A stretch of 64,000 bases of DNA, from contig NZ_WPNZ01000005.1 of NCBI RefSeq assembly GCF_009755605.1, positions 372,001 through 436,000 of the forward strand. Direction: 5' to 3'. The stretch is from Streptomyces typhae. GTDB taxonomy: Bacteria > Actinomycetota > Actinomycetes > Streptomycetales > Streptomycetaceae. A program made the position numbers and the translations under genes. Below, piece by piece: positions 63,017 to 64,000 of this stretch (its first letter is position 1; every line of letters begins with the position of its first letter). The notes below the pieces were generated by a model. The model saw nothing but the letters and a program-made list of their open reading frames with translations, made no database searches and was not told where the DNA came from.

Positions 63017-63393
63017 ATGCATGAAGAGACCGCACAGTCCGCGATCGACACGTTCCTCTCCGCGTTCAACGCCTGAACGACAGCTATGTGGTTTCGCTGC
63101 TCTCCCAGGCGCTGACTCCTGACGTGGTGTTCTGGGGGCCGCTGGGCCGCGTCGACGGGATCGAGGCGGTCGAGCGGTTCGTCCTGGACATCCGGCGCCA
63201 CCCGGCGGGCACGGGCACGATGGTGCGCTGTTCGGCAGTGGACATGCCGGGCGAGTGGGCCCGCTACCAGTGGGTCTTCACCACCCCGGACGGAGGCCCA
63301 CGCCTCGCGGGAACGGATGTCGTCCACCTCCGGCAGAACCTCATCGACCAGGTCGTCGTCTTCGCTGGGGAAATCGGGGCGTCCGCTTCCTGA
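63017..63393 (+). pseudogene. SnoaL-like (NTF2-fold) protein, frameshifted
   Basis: ATG 63017 reads [19 protein letters not shown] and then hits TGA at 63074. A protein-like continuation ([20 protein letters not shown], then [18 protein letters not shown] and DQVVVFAGEIGASAS, stop 63393) is in another frame from about 63073. Adding one C in aacgcctgaac would join them into a SnoaL/NTF2-like protein of about 125 residues. It is either a one-base deletion or a sequencing error. An intact internal start (GTG 63088) could still make a truncated product. Confidence 0.75.
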
Positions 63394-63689
63394 ACGGTCT
63401 GGGCGGCTTGACCGGCTTGACCGGTCTGGGCGGCTCGGGCGGCCTGCGCGATCTGCGAGTGGACACCGACGACCGGCCCGCGGACGAGATCGCCGCAGAG
63501 GTTCTCCGGCGCAGCGGTCGGCCGACTGATAATCGGTTGTCCGCCCAGGCTGACGACGGATGCAATGTCCGGCATGATCAGCCAGGCGTACCCGTCACGA
63601 CGGGAAGAGAAGAACGCATACCGACCGGCCTCGCCACTCCGCACTCCGGGCGAACGGCAGCCGCACCGTCGCAGGGGAGGCGGCACCGC
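63394..63689. other. Gap with a possible P-loop-kinase C-terminal remnant
   Basis: A plus-strand frame reads GGLTGLTGLGGSGGLRDLR then VDTDDRPADEIAAEVLRRSG, which looks like the end of an AAA/shikimate-kinase-like protein, but no start or earlier domain is present. It may be the degraded end of a lost gene. No other feature seen. Confidence 0.25.
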
Positions 63690-64000
63690 ATGAGTTCGCC
63701 AGCATCGTCGCCTGACGTGCGGCCCGCATCGCCTGAAACGCGGCCCGCGTCACCCGAGGAGCGGCCCACGTCACCTGAAGTGCTGCGCCCCGAAGGCCCG
63801 TCCATCCGGATCGGAGCCCTCGTTCCGCTGTCGCGGCCCGGCTGGGTCGAGGCGGGCCGACACCTGCTCGCAGGTCTGGAACTGGCCGTCGACGAGGTCA
63901 ATGGCGCCGGTGGGATCGGCGGAGGCCCACTGGAGTTGGTGGTACGGGACACCGCGGCCGATCCGCAGCGCGCCGCGGCGGCCGTCGACGAACTGGCCGG
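63690..64000 (+). CDS. Leu/Ile/Val-type periplasmic binding protein, N-terminal part
   Basis: ATG 63690 follows GCAGGGGAGG and runs off the window (103 codons visible). After a leader of Ser/Pro/Arg repeats (SPDVRPASPETRPASPEERP), IRIGALVPLSRPGWVEAGRH and LLAGLELAVDEVNGAGGIGG, then PLELVVRDTAADPQRAAAAV, match the first lobe of type I periplasmic-binding (ANF-receptor/branched-chain amino acid) proteins. No lipoprotein or signal peptide is visible, so it may be a cytoplasmic receptor or a domain of a larger regulator. Confidence 0.8.
   Translation, partial: MSSPASSPDVRPASPETRPASPEERPTSPEVLRPEGPSIRIGALVPLSRPGWVEAGRHLLAGLELAVDEVNGAGGIGGGPLELVVRDTAADPQRAAAAVDELA

Noticed and set aside
63264..63686. 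Minus-strand ORF opposite the SnoaL-like gene
   Set aside because: It contains a protein-like stretch (PDIASVVSLGGQPIIS) but runs into the antisense of the SnoaL-like gene, has a poor start, and its conserved-looking part is short.

Overview
The window is very GC-rich actinomycete DNA, almost certainly a Streptomyces chromosome. Supporting signs are strong third-position G/C, GTG and TTG starts, dense 4-nt ATGA/GTGA gene overlaps, a c-di-AMP riboswitch ahead of a LysM transglycosylase, an AA10 chitin LPMO and large polyketide genes. Both ends cut genes: a trypsin-like protease at the left and a solute-binding protein at the right.

Layout. 0-13.4 kb is ordinary accessory chromosome: a broken quinone oxidoreductase, an ECF sigma operon, a second MDR oxidoreductase, a SUKH-like protein, a DUF1838 protein, the riboswitch-controlled transglycosylase, an alkylsulfatase-like protein that has lost metal ligands, a 2OG/Fe dioxygenase, a STAS protein and a frameshifted membrane-anchored gene. 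13.4-33.3 kb is a minus-strand modular PKS locus. Its promoter at about 33.2 kb drives a 35-residue leader ORF, an FAD monooxygenase, a loading-type KS-ACP protein whose KS cysteine is Arg, and a 3162-residue KS-KR-ACP-KS-AT-DH-KR-ACP synthase. These are followed by a VAO-type flavin oxidase, an acyltransferase-like protein, a P450, an O-methyltransferase, a small DNA-binding protein and an MFS exporter. 33.4-41.2 kb carries a phenoxazinone-synthase-like multicopper oxidase, the LPMO, a PHP phosphoesterase, a winged-helix protein, a MarR regulator and an extra enolase.

41.1-61.1 kb is a second minus-strand locus and the most unusual part of the window. It is led by a B12/radical SAM protein with a good TTGACA promoter. 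It encodes a complete anthranilate route (fused TrpEG anthranilate synthase, anthranilate-CoA ligase, and a fused monooxygenase/old-yellow-enzyme resembling 2-aminobenzoyl-CoA monooxygenase/reductase). Beside it is a discrete fatty-acid-like polyketide machine: two tandem KS-alpha/KS-beta pairs, two ACPs, FabG, a FabI/FabL-like reductase, a benzoate-CoA-ligase-like enzyme, two hotdog proteins, an F420/FMN luciferase-like oxidoreductase and a DHA2 exporter. The simplest reading is a dearomatised or hydroxylated anthraniloyl starter that is extended and reduced by type II enzymes. I do not recognise the product. 61.4-64 kb holds a folA-thyA pair, a frameshifted SnoaL-like gene and the binding protein.

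A pattern cutting across the window is the number of short tandem repeats. They are in frame inside protein linkers and tails (most PKS linkers, a KS-beta tail, the methyltransferase and laccase N-termini) and also fill several intergenic gaps.
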